Of a stretch of 64,000 bases of DNA, positions 6,522-14,076 are shown piece after piece. The translations under genes were made by a program, and so were the position numbers. Positions within the stretch are counted from its first letter, which is position 1. The number at the start of each line of letters is the position of its first letter. Location of the stretch: the NCBI GenBank assembly GCA_016294105.1, contig JAEDCN010000004.1, positions 1 to 64,000 of the forward strand, in the 5' to 3' direction. This DNA comes from Treponema sp. (lineage in GTDB: Bacteria; Spirochaetota; Spirochaetia; Treponematales; Treponemataceae). The notes below the pieces were generated by a model, which ran no database searches, was not told the DNA's origin, and saw only the letters and a list, made by a program, of their open reading frames with translations.

Positions 6522-7411
6522 TGGAAGATTTAAAAAATTTTTGTGATAATATTTATGAAACTACTTATACTTGTACAGTGGATGAACAAAAACAAGAACT
6601 AATAACAAAGAGTCATGGAAAATCTCTTTCTCAAACGAAACTTGATGAAATAGAAGTTGCCGCACAAAAAGAAGCCATAAAACAGTCTGTTTTAAAAGGC
6701 ATGCGTGAATTTCCAACAGTTGAAGTTGAAGAAATTTGGAAAACAATTTATGAAATACATGTTCATAGAAAAAGTGGCATTGACAATGCCGAAATAATTG
6801 CAAAAGTAATAAGTGCAGACCAAAGTTGGAAAAAGTCTAGCGGACATGCCTTTGAAGAAATGGTTAAATTTCTCGCTTCTGTTGCATTAAAAGATACTGA
6901 AATAGAAATAATTCTTCAGCGAGATTTAAATGTACTTATAAAAGCAAATGAGTTAGGTAATGAGCCAAGAGATATAAGCTGGTTAAAAGAACAAGTAAAG
7001 GGAAATGTATTTGATTTATATGCAACCCTTACCCATGAAAATAAAAAATATTGTTTCGGCTGTATTCAAGCAAAAACAAGTGTTCGAGATAGAGTTACTA
7101 GAGATAGAGAACCTTCTATTGCTGCAATGAAATCATTCTTTTGGAGTACGATTTTTGTTTTAGATGGAACATTTTTAAAACTTCCAAAATTCGTAGCAAT
7201 GGTAAATGGCGGAACAACAGAGTTTAAAGAAAATGGTTGGCACTCTATGTTTGTATTTTCCGAAAAATATTCAAAGGATAGAATTTTTTCTACAGATTTA
7301 GATTTGAAACATTTTAAAGAACAATCGATAGAAGCTGCAGATTTTTGGTTAAAACAAAGACAATGGTTTAACCAAGAGTGGAAAACAAATTGTTTCGTAG
7401 AAGGACAGTAA
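6521..7411 (+). CDS. type II restriction endonuclease, BsaWI/CCGG-family-like
   Basis: The 296-residue partner of the methyltransferase overlaps its stop by one base. A PD-(D/E)XK-type core is suggested by SSGHAFEEMV (E112/E113), NVFDLY (D165) and CIQAKTSVRDR (K185). The run K-T-S-x-R-D-R resembles the active-site and DNA-contact segment of nucleases that cut CCGG-centred sites, BsaWI in particular. The N-terminal 90 residues are helical and probably form the dimer or DNA-clamp part. Position and coupling make the restriction role close to certain; the subfamily is my recognition and less secure. A gene of this kind is a typical selfish cassette cargo. Confidence 0.8.
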   Translation: MEDLKNFCDNIYETTYTCTVDEQKQELITKSHGKSLSQTKLDEIEVAAQKEAIKQSVLKGMREFPTVEVEEIWKTIYEIHVHRKSGIDNAEIIAKVISADQSWKKSSGHAFEEMVKFLASVALKDTEIEIILQRDLNVLIKANELGNEPRDISWLKEQVKGNVFDLYATLTHENKKYCFGCIQAKTSVRDRVTRDREPSIAAMKSFFWSTIFVLDGTFLKLPKFVAMVNGGTTEFKENGWHSMFVFSEKYSKDRIFSTDLDLKHFKEQSIEAADFWLKQRQWFNQEWKTNCFVEGQ

Positions 7412-7473
7412 AAAACGTATAACACATATAAGGCCCCAGCTCGTCAATAAGAATCCTCAAAAAATAATCACTT

Positions 7474-7507
7474 AAGGCTGTCTTTTTCAGGCAGTCTTCT
7501 TTTTTTG
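7474..7507 (+). terminator. intrinsic terminator after the restriction operon
   Basis: AAGGCTGTC and GGCAGTCTT form a 9-bp stem with two G-U pairs, followed by CTTCTTTTTTT. It lies 63 bp behind the nuclease stop. The sequence between, CGTATAACACATATAAGG, contains GTATAAC, the complement of a GTTATAC-type core, but no matching right half of an attC. Confidence 0.7.
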
Positions 7508-7513
7508 CGAAAA

Positions 7514-7711
7514 ATGGAGCTTCCGTTCAAAATAAAAAAGCAAAACCTGAAAAAATAGATTGAGGAAGTCAGAAAAATTCACCAGAAGGATTTGGACGAA
7601 GGATTCGGAGCCGTAAGCCTTCCCAATGCCCTTGAGTCAAAATATCCTTCAGGCAGCAAGGAACTCAAATGGCAGTAGCTCTTTCCGCAGAAAAACCGCT
7701 GGAAGAACGAA
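7514..7711 (+). pseudogene. integron integrase (IntI) central remnant, copy 3
   Basis: Reading from ATG 7514, the frame gives MELPFKIKKQNLKK, stop, IEEVRKIHQKDLDEGFG, AVSLPNALESKYP, SGSKELKWQ, stop, LFPQKNRWKN. IHQKDLDEGFG-x-V-x-LP-x-AL-x-x-KYP followed by WQ-LFPQ is the central block specific to integron integrases, including the insertion found only in IntI proteins. In-frame TAG codons at 7556 and 7676 kill it. It is the region N-terminal to what copies 1 and 2 preserve, so one ancestral intI has been broken and scattered on both sides of the cassettes. It is shorter than one third of a full IntI. Confidence 0.8.
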
Positions 7712-7828
7712 TTTCTCTTGTGTTAGGTTGTTGCCCCAGTTGCAGACTTGCTGTATATTTCTTGTTGAAAAACTGTGGAAAAGTCACGGAAAAATTCTGT
7801 ATAAAGGGAAATAAAAGGAGATTTTTTT

Positions 7829-9715
7829 ATGGGCGGAATGGTACCACATTGGGATTTATCTAGTATTTTTTCTGATTTTGATGGAGCTGATTACAAACAG
7901 GCTCTTGTTGAATATGCTGAAGGCATGAACGACCTAGACAAAAGATTGGCGGATGAGGCTACTCGTAAGGCTGATTTTTGTCAGTGGATTGCAGATTATC
8001 TTGTTACCAGTAATAGAATTGGCGCTTTGGAAGAAAGCTTGAATGCTTATGCCTATTCATCTTATTCTACAGATACCACCAACACCGATTATTTGAACAA
8101 TCTTTCTAAGCTAGAAGAAATGGCCTTGCAATCAAAGGCTCAAGCTCTTGTTTTCCAAGGGATTTTAACTGAATATGCACAGGAGTTATCCACGTTTTAC
8201 ACAAGTTTTACACAATTTAGTCAGTACAAATATATGCTAGAACAGGTGATTGAAGATGGAAAACATCGAATGAGCGGGGAAGAAGAAAAGCTTGCTGCTG
8301 ATTTATGCCGAACTGGTGGGGCAGCCTGGAGCCGTCTCCATGAGCAGGTGATTTCTAATTTGACAGATGTAGCCACGGGAAAAACCTTTAACGAGATTCG
8401 TAACGAGGCTTATAGTCCCGACCCAGCAGTGCGGAAAAAGGCTTGGAAAACAGAGATTTCCTTGCTAAAGTCTGTGGAAATTCCTATCTCTGCTGCTTTG
8501 AATAACCTAAAGGGTGCCACCGTAACGCTGAATCGTCGCCGTGGCTGGAATGAGGCTATTGATAGGGCTCTGTCTTCTGCCAATATGGGATCAAAGACCT
8601 TGGCTGCCCTCATTGGTGCAATAGAAGATTCTCTGCCATTTTGGCGGGAGTATTTGCAGCTGAAGGGGAGATTGCTCCAGGCCGCAGGTGCAACTGAAGC
8701 TGGAAAAACTGATTCTGGAGCACCATCTGGAGTTGCTTCTGTGGGCTGTGCCTTTTATGATTTGTTTGCTCCCTTGCCTCAGCTTGCTGGTGCTTCTCCA
8801 GCTCAGTCTACAGAGGGTGAAAATGTCGTGAAGATGGAGGGCTGGACCTTTGATGAGGCTCGTTCCTATATTATAGAAAAATTTTATGGCTTTTCCAAGG
8901 ATATGGGAGACTTTGCTGCCAATGCTTTTGCCAACAACTGGATTGACGCAGAGGTTCGCAAGGGAAAGGTTGGTGGAGCTTATTGCATCGATTTTCCTTC
9001 TAAGGGAGTTTCTCGTGTGCTTTCCAACTTTACTGGGAGCTTTTCTGACGTAACCACCTTGGCTCACGAGCTGGGACACGCGTATCACCATCACTGTATT
9101 GCAGGCTTGGATTACGAACTGACTCACTATCCTATGACTCTGGCAGAAACAGCCAGTATCTTTGCAGAAAACATCATCATGAAGGATGTGATTGCTCGGT
9201 GCCAGGGCTTTGATAAATTGCAGTTGCTAGAGCTGCATCTTCAGGATAGCTGCCAGGTGCTGGTGGATATTTTGAGTCGTTTTTATTTTGAACAGTCCGT
9301 TTTTGATGAGCGGAAGGAAGGGGAGCTTTCTGCAGCAGATTTTTGTCGCTTGATGGCACAAGCCCAGGAAAAATCCTACGGTGATGGCCTTTCTCCAGAA
9401 CGCCACGAATATATGTGGGCTGTAAAGACCCATTATTACAGTCCTGACTTGGACTTTTACAATTTCCCCTATGCCTTTGGCCTGCTCTTTGCCTTGGGCT
9501 TGCATGCTCAATACCAGCAGCAGGGTGCGGACTTTGCTCAGGTGTATCAAAAGCTCCTTCGTGATACAGGAAGCTATTCCTGTGAGGAAGTGTGCCGACG
9601 TGCGGGCTTTGATATTGAGTCTAAGGAATTCTGGGCAGCTGGAATTAAAAGCTTTTTGCCAGAGTTGGAAGAACTAAAGGCTTATGAAAAGGCGGTAGCT
9701 GGTGGAAGAAGCTAA
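7829..9715 (+). CDS. pepF: oligoendopeptidase F-type M3 metallopeptidase
   Basis: The 628-residue cytoplasmic zinc peptidase of family M3B cleaves oligopeptides. The metal site is HELGH at 413-417, with the third ligand E440 in LAETASIF. The flanking GGAYCIDFPSKG and the C-terminal YSPDLDFYNFPYAFG are characteristic. Length matches the family (about 600). The start at 7829 follows AAGGAG. An unusual glycine/alanine/serine-rich insertion lies at about residues 286-335, between the helical and catalytic parts. It overlaps the next gene by 14 bp and is probably co-transcribed with it. It marks the return to ordinary chromosomal composition after the integron remnant. Confidence 0.92.
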   Translation: MGGMVPHWDLSSIFSDFDGADYKQALVEYAEGMNDLDKRLADEATRKADFCQWIADYLVTSNRIGALEESLNAYAYSSYSTDTTNTDYLNNLSKLEEMALQSKAQALVFQGILTEYAQELSTFYTSFTQFSQYKYMLEQVIEDGKHRMSGEEEKLAADLCRTGGAAWSRLHEQVISNLTDVATGKTFNEIRNEAYSPDPAVRKKAWKTEISLLKSVEIPISAALNNLKGATVTLNRRRGWNEAIDRALSSANMGSKTLAALIGAIEDSLPFWREYLQLKGRLLQAAGATEAGKTDSGAPSGVASVGCAFYDLFAPLPQLAGASPAQSTEGENVVKMEGWTFDEARSYIIEKFYGFSKDMGDFAANAFANNWIDAEVRKGKVGGAYCIDFPSKGVSRVLSNFTGSFSDVTTLAHELGHAYHHHCIAGLDYELTHYPMTLAETASIFAENIIMKDVIARCQGFDKLQLLELHLQDSCQVLVDILSRFYFEQSVFDERKEGELSAADFCRLMAQAQEKSYGDGLSPERHEYMWAVKTHYYSPDLDFYNFPYAFGLLFALGLHAQYQQQGADFAQVYQKLLRDTGSYSCEEVCRRAGFDIESKEFWAAGIKSFLPELEELKAYEKAVAGGRS

Positions 9716-10424
9716 AGCTACGGAGGAAAGTTTTCTTGATGGACGCCATTCCCGCACCATTCGGTTGGTGGGGGAAGAAGCTGTGGAAAGATTGTGGAAA
9801 AGTAAGGTTTTTGTAGCAGGCTTAGGTGGTGTGGGCTCCTACGTGGTGGAAGCCCTTGCTCGAGCTGGGGTAGGAAACTTTGTGCTGCTGGATAAAGACC
9901 GAGTGGTGGAAAGCAACATTAATCGGCAGCTGGTGGCAAGCTACCACACCTTAGGTCAGCTGAAAACAGCTGTGGCTGCAGATCGGATTCTCTCCATCAA
10001 TCCCCAGGCTCAGGTTACCTGTCTTCCATTGTTTTATGGCAAGGAAACGGCTCGTCTGGTGGATTTTTCTGGCTGTGACTTTATTGCCGACGCCATAGAC
10101 AATGTGACAGGAAAGCTTTTGCTGGCAGAAGCAGCCTTTGAAAAGAAGATTCCCATCATCAGCTCCATGGGCACGGGGAACAAGCTGGATCCTACAGGCT
10201 TTAGGATTGCAGACATTTCTAAAACCTCCGTGTGTCCCTTGGCTCGTGTTATGCGTCGGGAGCTGAGAGCTCGTGGAATTACCTCGGGCTACACCGTGGT
10301 GTTTTCCACGGAGCCGCCCCATGCGGTGCTCCCCAGTCAGACACCCGCCAGCATTTCATTTGTGCCTTCTGCTGCAGGACTTTTGATTGCATCCCACATT
10401 GTAAAGCAGCTGGCTGGCTTGTAA
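9702..10424 (+). CDS. tcdA: tRNA threonylcarbamoyladenosine dehydratase (ThiF/E1-like)
   Basis: The 240-residue E1-like ATP-dependent enzyme cyclises t6A at tRNA position 37 to ct6A. The nucleotide-binding loop is AGLGGVGS (39-46), followed by the D-rich LLDKDRVVESNINRQ segment that binds ATP, and ADAIDNV further on. The C-terminal VLPSQTPASISFVPSAAGLLIAS is typical of TcdA/YgdL rather than MoeB or ThiF, and no CxxC zinc pairs are present. The start is GTG at 9702, inside the end of pepF; no in-frame ATG offers a full N-terminus. The 14-bp overlap implies translational coupling. Confidence 0.88.
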   Translation: MEEAKATEESFLDGRHSRTIRLVGEEAVERLWKSKVFVAGLGGVGSYVVEALARAGVGNFVLLDKDRVVESNINRQLVASYHTLGQLKTAVAADRILSINPQAQVTCLPLFYGKETARLVDFSGCDFIADAIDNVTGKLLLAEAAFEKKIPIISSMGTGNKLDPTGFRIADISKTSVCPLARVMRRELRARGITSGYTVVFSTEPPHAVLPSQTPASISFVPSAAGLLIASHIVKQLAGL

Positions 10425-10439
10425 AATAAGGAGAACATT

Positions 10440-10799
10440 ATGGCAATACAAATATTTGGAAATTCAAAGAGCTTTGACACAAAGAAGGCTGAACGATGGT
10501 TTTCCGAGCGGCGAATTCCTGTGCAAATGGTGAATCTAAAGGATAAGGGCATAAGCAACGGGGAACTGGACAGTGTTATTAGCTGTCTTGCAAAAGCCTG
10601 TGGCTCACGAATGGATGCCATCGAGGAGCTAATAGACAAAAACGCCAAGGAGTATGCTTCTATTGCATATCTTGAAGATAGTGCCAAGGCACAAAAGCTT
10701 TTAGACAATCCTATGCTGTTGAAGCAGCCCATTGTCCGCAACGGAAAAACTGCTGCCACCGTGGGCTATTGCCCTGAGGTGTGGGAGGGATGGAAGTAA
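10440..10799 (+). CDS. ArsC/Spx-family thioredoxin-fold protein lacking the catalytic cysteine
   Basis: This 119-residue protein shows the ArsC/YffB fold: IQIFGNSKSFDTKKAERWFSERRIPVQ at the start, a helical middle, then LLKQPIVRNGKTAATVGYCPEVWEGW. In reductases of this family a cysteine stands in the first loop (kC.dtrKA); here it is S (residues 8-12), so arsenate or glutathione-linked reduction is unlikely as drawn. The K-Q-P-I-V segment with cis-proline is kept. It follows tcdA by 15 bp with an AAGGAG site, and its hairpin terminator comes 8 bp after the stop. Its last 68 codons are duplicated at 18739-18945, on the far side of the island. Confidence 0.85.
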   Translation: MAIQIFGNSKSFDTKKAERWFSERRIPVQMVNLKDKGISNGELDSVISCLAKACGSRMDAIEELIDKNAKEYASIAYLEDSAKAQKLLDNPMLLKQPIVRNGKTAATVGYCPEVWEGWK

Positions 10800-10804
10800 C
10801 AACA

Positions 10805-10855
10805 AAAGCCTGAGTAGTGGTCTTGGGAACGACTGCTACCCAGGCTTATTTTTTA
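10805..10855 (+). terminator. hairpin terminator, repeat family copy 1
   Basis: GCCTGAGTAGTGGTC pairs with GACTGCTACCCAGGC with a single mismatch, then TTATTTTTT follows. Similar hairpins occur at 18955, 19736 and 20668, so it is also a dispersed repeat. Confidence 0.85.
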
Positions 10856-10887
10856 GGATTCCATGGAGGGAACCTTATTTTCTAAGT

Positions 10888-11065
10888 TTACTTTACTGCT
10901 GGTCGCAGGGGAGGCTTGCCTGTTTTGGGTGTTGCCTTGTGGCGACCTGCAATAATCAATGGGATGATAAAGAAGCCGATGGTTCCCACTGCAACTACTG
11001 CCACAATCCGCATTCCAGCTGTACCACCGGGCACCTTGTAGGAGCGCTCCATGTTGGGCTGGCAG
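10888..11065 (-). pseudogene. degenerate 3' fragment of gadC
   Basis: The frame ends in the same GKPPLRPAVK as intact gadC. 10888-11001 aligns with 20752-20865, then about 90 bases are missing and alignment resumes with 20956-21025 (PNMERSYKVPGG). Several base changes separate the copies, so this is an older or foreign gadC remnant. No promoter or start remains. It lies at the left edge of the island, which shows the island sits inside a former ArsC-like/gadC interval. Confidence 0.85.
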
Positions 11066-11189
11066 GCTGAGCTTAACAATTTTCTTATGAGTGCCTATAA
11101 AAAAGGTTTGATTTAAATCCGCTTCTTCTGTACGACACGTATATCAGCCATGGGCATTCCCATGAAATATCCGCACAAAAAAATGCAAT

Positions 11190-11239
11190 TTTTTCTCAGG
11201 CTATCTCTTGTTGATACCACTTATGGTGTATGCTATGAC
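11190..11239. repeat. island promoter-like direct repeat, copy 1
   Basis: The region contains TGATACCACTTATGGTGTAT (11212-11231), matching 17 of 20 bases of TGATACCAGCTATGATGTAT at 11798-11817. The T-rich sequence before it (TTTTTCTCA..CTATC) is shared too. It lies just behind the 3' end of the XRE gene. Confidence 0.55.
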
Positions 11240-11245
11240 TGGGGC

Positions 11246-11587
11246 TTAGGTGGTAGGCCTGCCTTCTTCCAGGAAGGTGCCGATGGTGTCTACCATCCGG
11301 GTGAAATCTGACTTGAGCTGCTCCATCATCACCTGGGTGCGGTGGCTGTCATAGCTGATGCCACGGTTTTCTGGCAGGAGCAGCTCATAGGGCTCCACCT
11401 CCAGGCAGTTGGCGATGGCCACCAGTGTGTCCAGCGAGCAGAGCTTGCGGCCGGTCTCTATGTCGCTCAGATACTTTTCCGTGATGCCCACCTGCTCTGC
11501 CACGGTGGCTTGGGTTACATGACGACTGGTGCGAAGCCGCTTTACATTTCCTGCGCAAATTCTGATGGTTTCTTCTATGGAAGTCAT
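11246..11587 (-). CDS. XRE-family helix-turn-helix regulator
   Basis: The 113-residue protein has an N-terminal HTH_3 domain (residues about 10-70: VKRLRTSRHVTQATVAEQVGITEKYLSDIETGRKL, then LDTLVAIANCLEVEPYELL). A short C-terminal extension (MMEQLKSDFTRMVDTIGTFLEE) is probably a dimerisation helix. It stands divergent to the four-gene island operon. The matching repeats on either side (11212-11231 and 11798-11817) contain an ACCA-N4-TGRT half-palindrome that could be its operator. A role as island repressor is inferred from position. No clear Shine-Dalgarno precedes the ATG; TAGAAT lies 6 nt upstream, so it may be another leaderless gene. Confidence 0.85.
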   Translation of the reverse strand: MTSIEETIRICAGNVKRLRTSRHVTQATVAEQVGITEKYLSDIETGRKLCSLDTLVAIANCLEVEPYELLLPENRGISYDSHRTQVMMEQLKSDFTRMVDTIGTFLEEGRPTT

Positions 11588-11775
11588 ATCTTAATTCTAA
11601 TCAATCCGGCATAACAGATAACCGCCTGTTTTTTATTATTTCCGATGAATAGTTATTGAAACATATCTTTTATTTCTATAGAATCCTAAAAATGGATAGG
11701 GGAATCCGCCTTTTGGCAGGAATTTTGATGGAGAGGACAGCTCTTGCCGGAGGGATGCCTCAAAAAAAATCAAAA

Positions 11776-11825
11776 TTTTTCTCATACTATCACTACATGA
11801 TACCAGCTATGATGTATAATAAAGA
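11776..11825 (+). promoter_or_regulatory. island operon promoter with repeat copy 2
   Basis: TATAAT lies at 11815-11820, and just before it comes TGATACCAGCTATGATGTAT, the second copy of the sequence at 11212-11231. No good -35 box is present at 17 bp, which fits a promoter shaped by the XRE regulator. The ribosome-binding site AGGAGG and the ATG of the zinc-ribbon gene follow at 11867-11876. Confidence 0.45.
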
Positions 11826-11875
11826 GTTAGCTTTTTGGGGGCTTTGCCCAGGCGATAGATTTTTAGGAGGAAAAC

Positions 11876-12586
11876 ATGTTTTGTAGTTCATGTGGAAATG
11901 AGTTGGTTGCAGGATCTCAGTTTTGCAACAAGTGTGGTAGTGCAGTGGCTGTAGCAGCTGTTGCTCAGTGTCGTGGGTGCGGAAATGTCTTGACTCCGGG
12001 CTCTGCATTTTGTCACATCTGTGGCCTTCAGCTGCAGCAAGCCGCTCAGCCTCGGCCAGTGGCAACCACCTACGTATATGAGAACCGGGAGGATAAGATT
12101 CGCTTTACATCTGAGATTCCGCCAGAGGAAATTAATCTTGTGGCGGATACGGTAAAGCCTGGCTTTGACTTGGAGGAATGGCTTGACGAGAATGTCGTGG
12201 ATCCCAAGGCAAGGGGTTTCTTGGTAGCAGCCTATAAGAAAGTGGTGTGGGTTGGAGAGAAGGCCGTGCAGATAGGTAAGTTTATCATGGGAATCATCCT
12301 TAAATTTAAGGAAAAATTCCCGGAGACCTTTACTGCCATTATTTTAACTGCAATTATCACCTTCATCGTGTCTATGATTCCTCTCGTGGGGACGTTGTTG
12401 GCTCCGCTGGTCTTTTTGCTCTTGGGGGTTACTACAATAGTTCCTGCCTTGTTCCACGATATGATGGCTCAGAACTTCAAAAAGGAAGTACGGGATGAAA
12501 TTCAGTCTGCAATTTCTGCTGCCATGAACAACTTTGCTATGGGTGGGGCAAGACGGCTTGCCACTGCCTCGGCAGCATTCCTGTAA
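11876..12586 (+). CDS. double zinc-ribbon membrane protein
   Basis: The 236-residue protein is the first of the island operon. Two zinc ribbons open it: C3-C6/C17-C20 and C32-C35/C46-C49 (FCSSCG..FCNKCG and CRGCG..FCHICG). A linker follows, with a segment (residues 75-135, RFTSEIPPEEINLVADTVKPGFDLEEWLDENVVDPKA) of no family I know. Two hydrophobic segments at about 153-172 and 176-193 anchor it in the membrane. The C-terminal part is amphipathic (KKEVRDEIQSAISAAMNNFAMGG). The zinc ribbons should face the cytoplasm and may bind protein or nucleic acid. It precedes three genes with membrane segments or coiled coils. Function unknown. Confidence 0.75.
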   Translation: MFCSSCGNELVAGSQFCNKCGSAVAVAAVAQCRGCGNVLTPGSAFCHICGLQLQQAAQPRPVATTYVYENREDKIRFTSEIPPEEINLVADTVKPGFDLEEWLDENVVDPKARGFLVAAYKKVVWVGEKAVQIGKFIMGIILKFKEKFPETFTAIILTAIITFIVSMIPLVGTLLAPLVFLLLGVTTIVPALFHDMMAQNFKKEVRDEIQSAISAAMNNFAMGGARRLATASAAFL

Positions 12587-12595
12587 TGGTTTTGT

Positions 12596-12671
12596 GGGCT
12601 GCCTAGAAGTGAACTATATGGGGTATATTGAACTTGTTTTGGAAGCTCCGTATTACATCTTTAGGCAGTCC
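12596..12671. other. long-range inverted repeat between the first two island genes
   Basis: GGGCTGCCTA (12596-12605) can pair with TAGGCAGTCC (12662-12671), ten pairs with one G-U. The 115-bp gap holds no gene. It may affect transcript stability between the two genes; no T-run follows, so it is not a standard terminator. Confidence 0.35.
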
Positions 12672-12702
12672 ACACTGTATTTCAGTTGATTAAGGAGGAA
12701 AC

Positions 12703-14064
12703 ATGGCTGATCGGTATAGATTCAAGGAGCTTCTCAAGCAACACCGTGACAAAAAAAGAAGCAAGATTACATCTGGAATTATTGGTGGAGGGATGCTGGT
12801 TGGAGGTGGTGCACTTGCAGCCCTTGTCAAACAGTTTGTTGGATATAAATTTTTGGGGTTGTTTTCCGTGCAGGCTTGGTTAGCTGGGTTGCCGGGTGTT
12901 AGTTTGGTAATTACAAATCCTCTTTCTCTGGCGGTCGGTGCAGCTGCAGTACTCGCTGCTGTGGGAGGGACTACCCTAATCACGAAAATAGTGAATGATA
13001 AAAAAAATAACAAATTAGTTTCAGAGTTTGGCTCTTATACTGGTACTTTATCTGCAAATGCGCAGGTGGCAGCACGAATAGTCTACATTCCCGTTATCTT
13101 CTTTTTGAAGCGGATGGGACAGTTGGATTACCAAAAACCTGAAATTGTTCTGCGGTTAGGGAAGACTTATGGCTTTGAGGAAGCAGAGGCAGAAGCCTTT
13201 ATAAAAGAGTATGGTGGCAAGTCTGAGGATGAGCTGAAGGACATAATGGGTCGCTTGGATTCCCAAGAAGTGGGACTGGAGGACTTGTCATTTCTTGTGG
13301 CAGCAGCAATACAAGAATGTAAGAAGTTCCGAAATAATATTGGGCAGGAAAAAAGCAAGGCTGATGCCTGTATAAAAGAAATTGAATCTTGCCTGTGCAA
13401 GGGCATTGACTGGACCAGGCTGGAAAATGCGTTCATAATTTTGCTGGTTTCCAGGGTGATTCCCGCCACTATTTTCTTGAGGGAAAATGCTCTTCTTCCT
13501 GAGAATATTTTAAGGGATGAATTGAGTGAGCTAGGGTTGAAGGATGAGGATATAAAGAAAAAACTTGTTTCAATATATACAGAAAAAGAGATACGGGAAG
13601 AACTGAAGTCACTTATAAAAATTCTTGTAAACAATCTCGTTCATGACCCTGGAACTATTGCCAGCAAGCAAGATCTCTATTCATTGCCAAAAAAAATTGT
13701 TGCTGAGGCAGAGACTGTGTGTCTTCAGTTAAACGCCAAGCACTTTGAGCCACGGCTACATCCCCGCAACAAATCATATATCGAGAAAGAATGCTCCAAA
13801 CTGGACAAATTAATACGCAAAGAATTGAGAGACTATTCCGCTGAGGTGGTGCAGGTGGTGAACCAGTCCGCTGAGATAAATGTTCAACAGACAGATGACT
13901 TAAATGCATTTGTGGAAGGGCTGTCAAAATTCACTGTGGAACGGGAGCAGGAGCTGGAGCAAATGCTGTGTAAGGTAGAAAGAGAATTACAAGATATGAC
14001 GGATTCTACTGGAAAAAAGATGGCCGCAAATACTCGTATTATACAGGATATAATAGGCAAATAA
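12703..14064 (+). CDS. three-TM protein with helical and coiled-coil domains, unknown function
   Basis: The 453-residue protein starts behind AAGGAGG. A basic N-terminus (RFKELLKQHRDKKRSK) leads into three hydrophobic segments, about 23-43, 49-70 and 74-97, rich in glycine and alanine. Residues about 120-185 (IVYIPVIFFLKRMGQLDYQKPEIVLRLGKTYGFEEAEAEAF) are reminiscent of TerB-like helical domains, but I would not insist. The middle third is charged and helical. The last 80 residues (VNQSAEINVQQTDDLNAF, then EREQELEQMLCKVERELQ) form a coiled coil. It is followed 12 bp later by another coiled-coil membrane protein, so the two probably assemble. Family not recognised. Confidence 0.72.
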   Translation: MADRYRFKELLKQHRDKKRSKITSGIIGGGMLVGGGALAALVKQFVGYKFLGLFSVQAWLAGLPGVSLVITNPLSLAVGAAAVLAAVGGTTLITKIVNDKKNNKLVSEFGSYTGTLSANAQVAARIVYIPVIFFLKRMGQLDYQKPEIVLRLGKTYGFEEAEAEAFIKEYGGKSEDELKDIMGRLDSQEVGLEDLSFLVAAAIQECKKFRNNIGQEKSKADACIKEIESCLCKGIDWTRLENAFIILLVSRVIPATIFLRENALLPENILRDELSELGLKDEDIKKKLVSIYTEKEIREELKSLIKILVNNLVHDPGTIASKQDLYSLPKKIVAEAETVCLQLNAKHFEPRLHPRNKSYIEKECSKLDKLIRKELRDYSAEVVQVVNQSAEINVQQTDDLNAFVEGLSKFTVEREQELEQMLCKVERELQDMTDSTGKKMAANTRIIQDIIGK

Positions 14065-14076
14065 GGAGAAAAAGGT

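Noticed and set aside
3434..7411. Complete attC sites between cargo genes
   Set aside because: I looked for RYYYAAC/GTTRRRY pairs behind the genes ending at 4082, 4941 and 7411 and found none complete; only the half-site noted at 7412-7445.
7722..7728. GTTAGGT as an integron core site
   Set aside because: It fits GTTRRRY but such a word is expected about once per kilobase per strand, and no partner RYYYAAC or stem surrounds it.
11342..11614. 90-codon + strand frame over the XRE gene
   Set aside because: It is a shadow of the clear helix-turn-helix frame on the minus strand.
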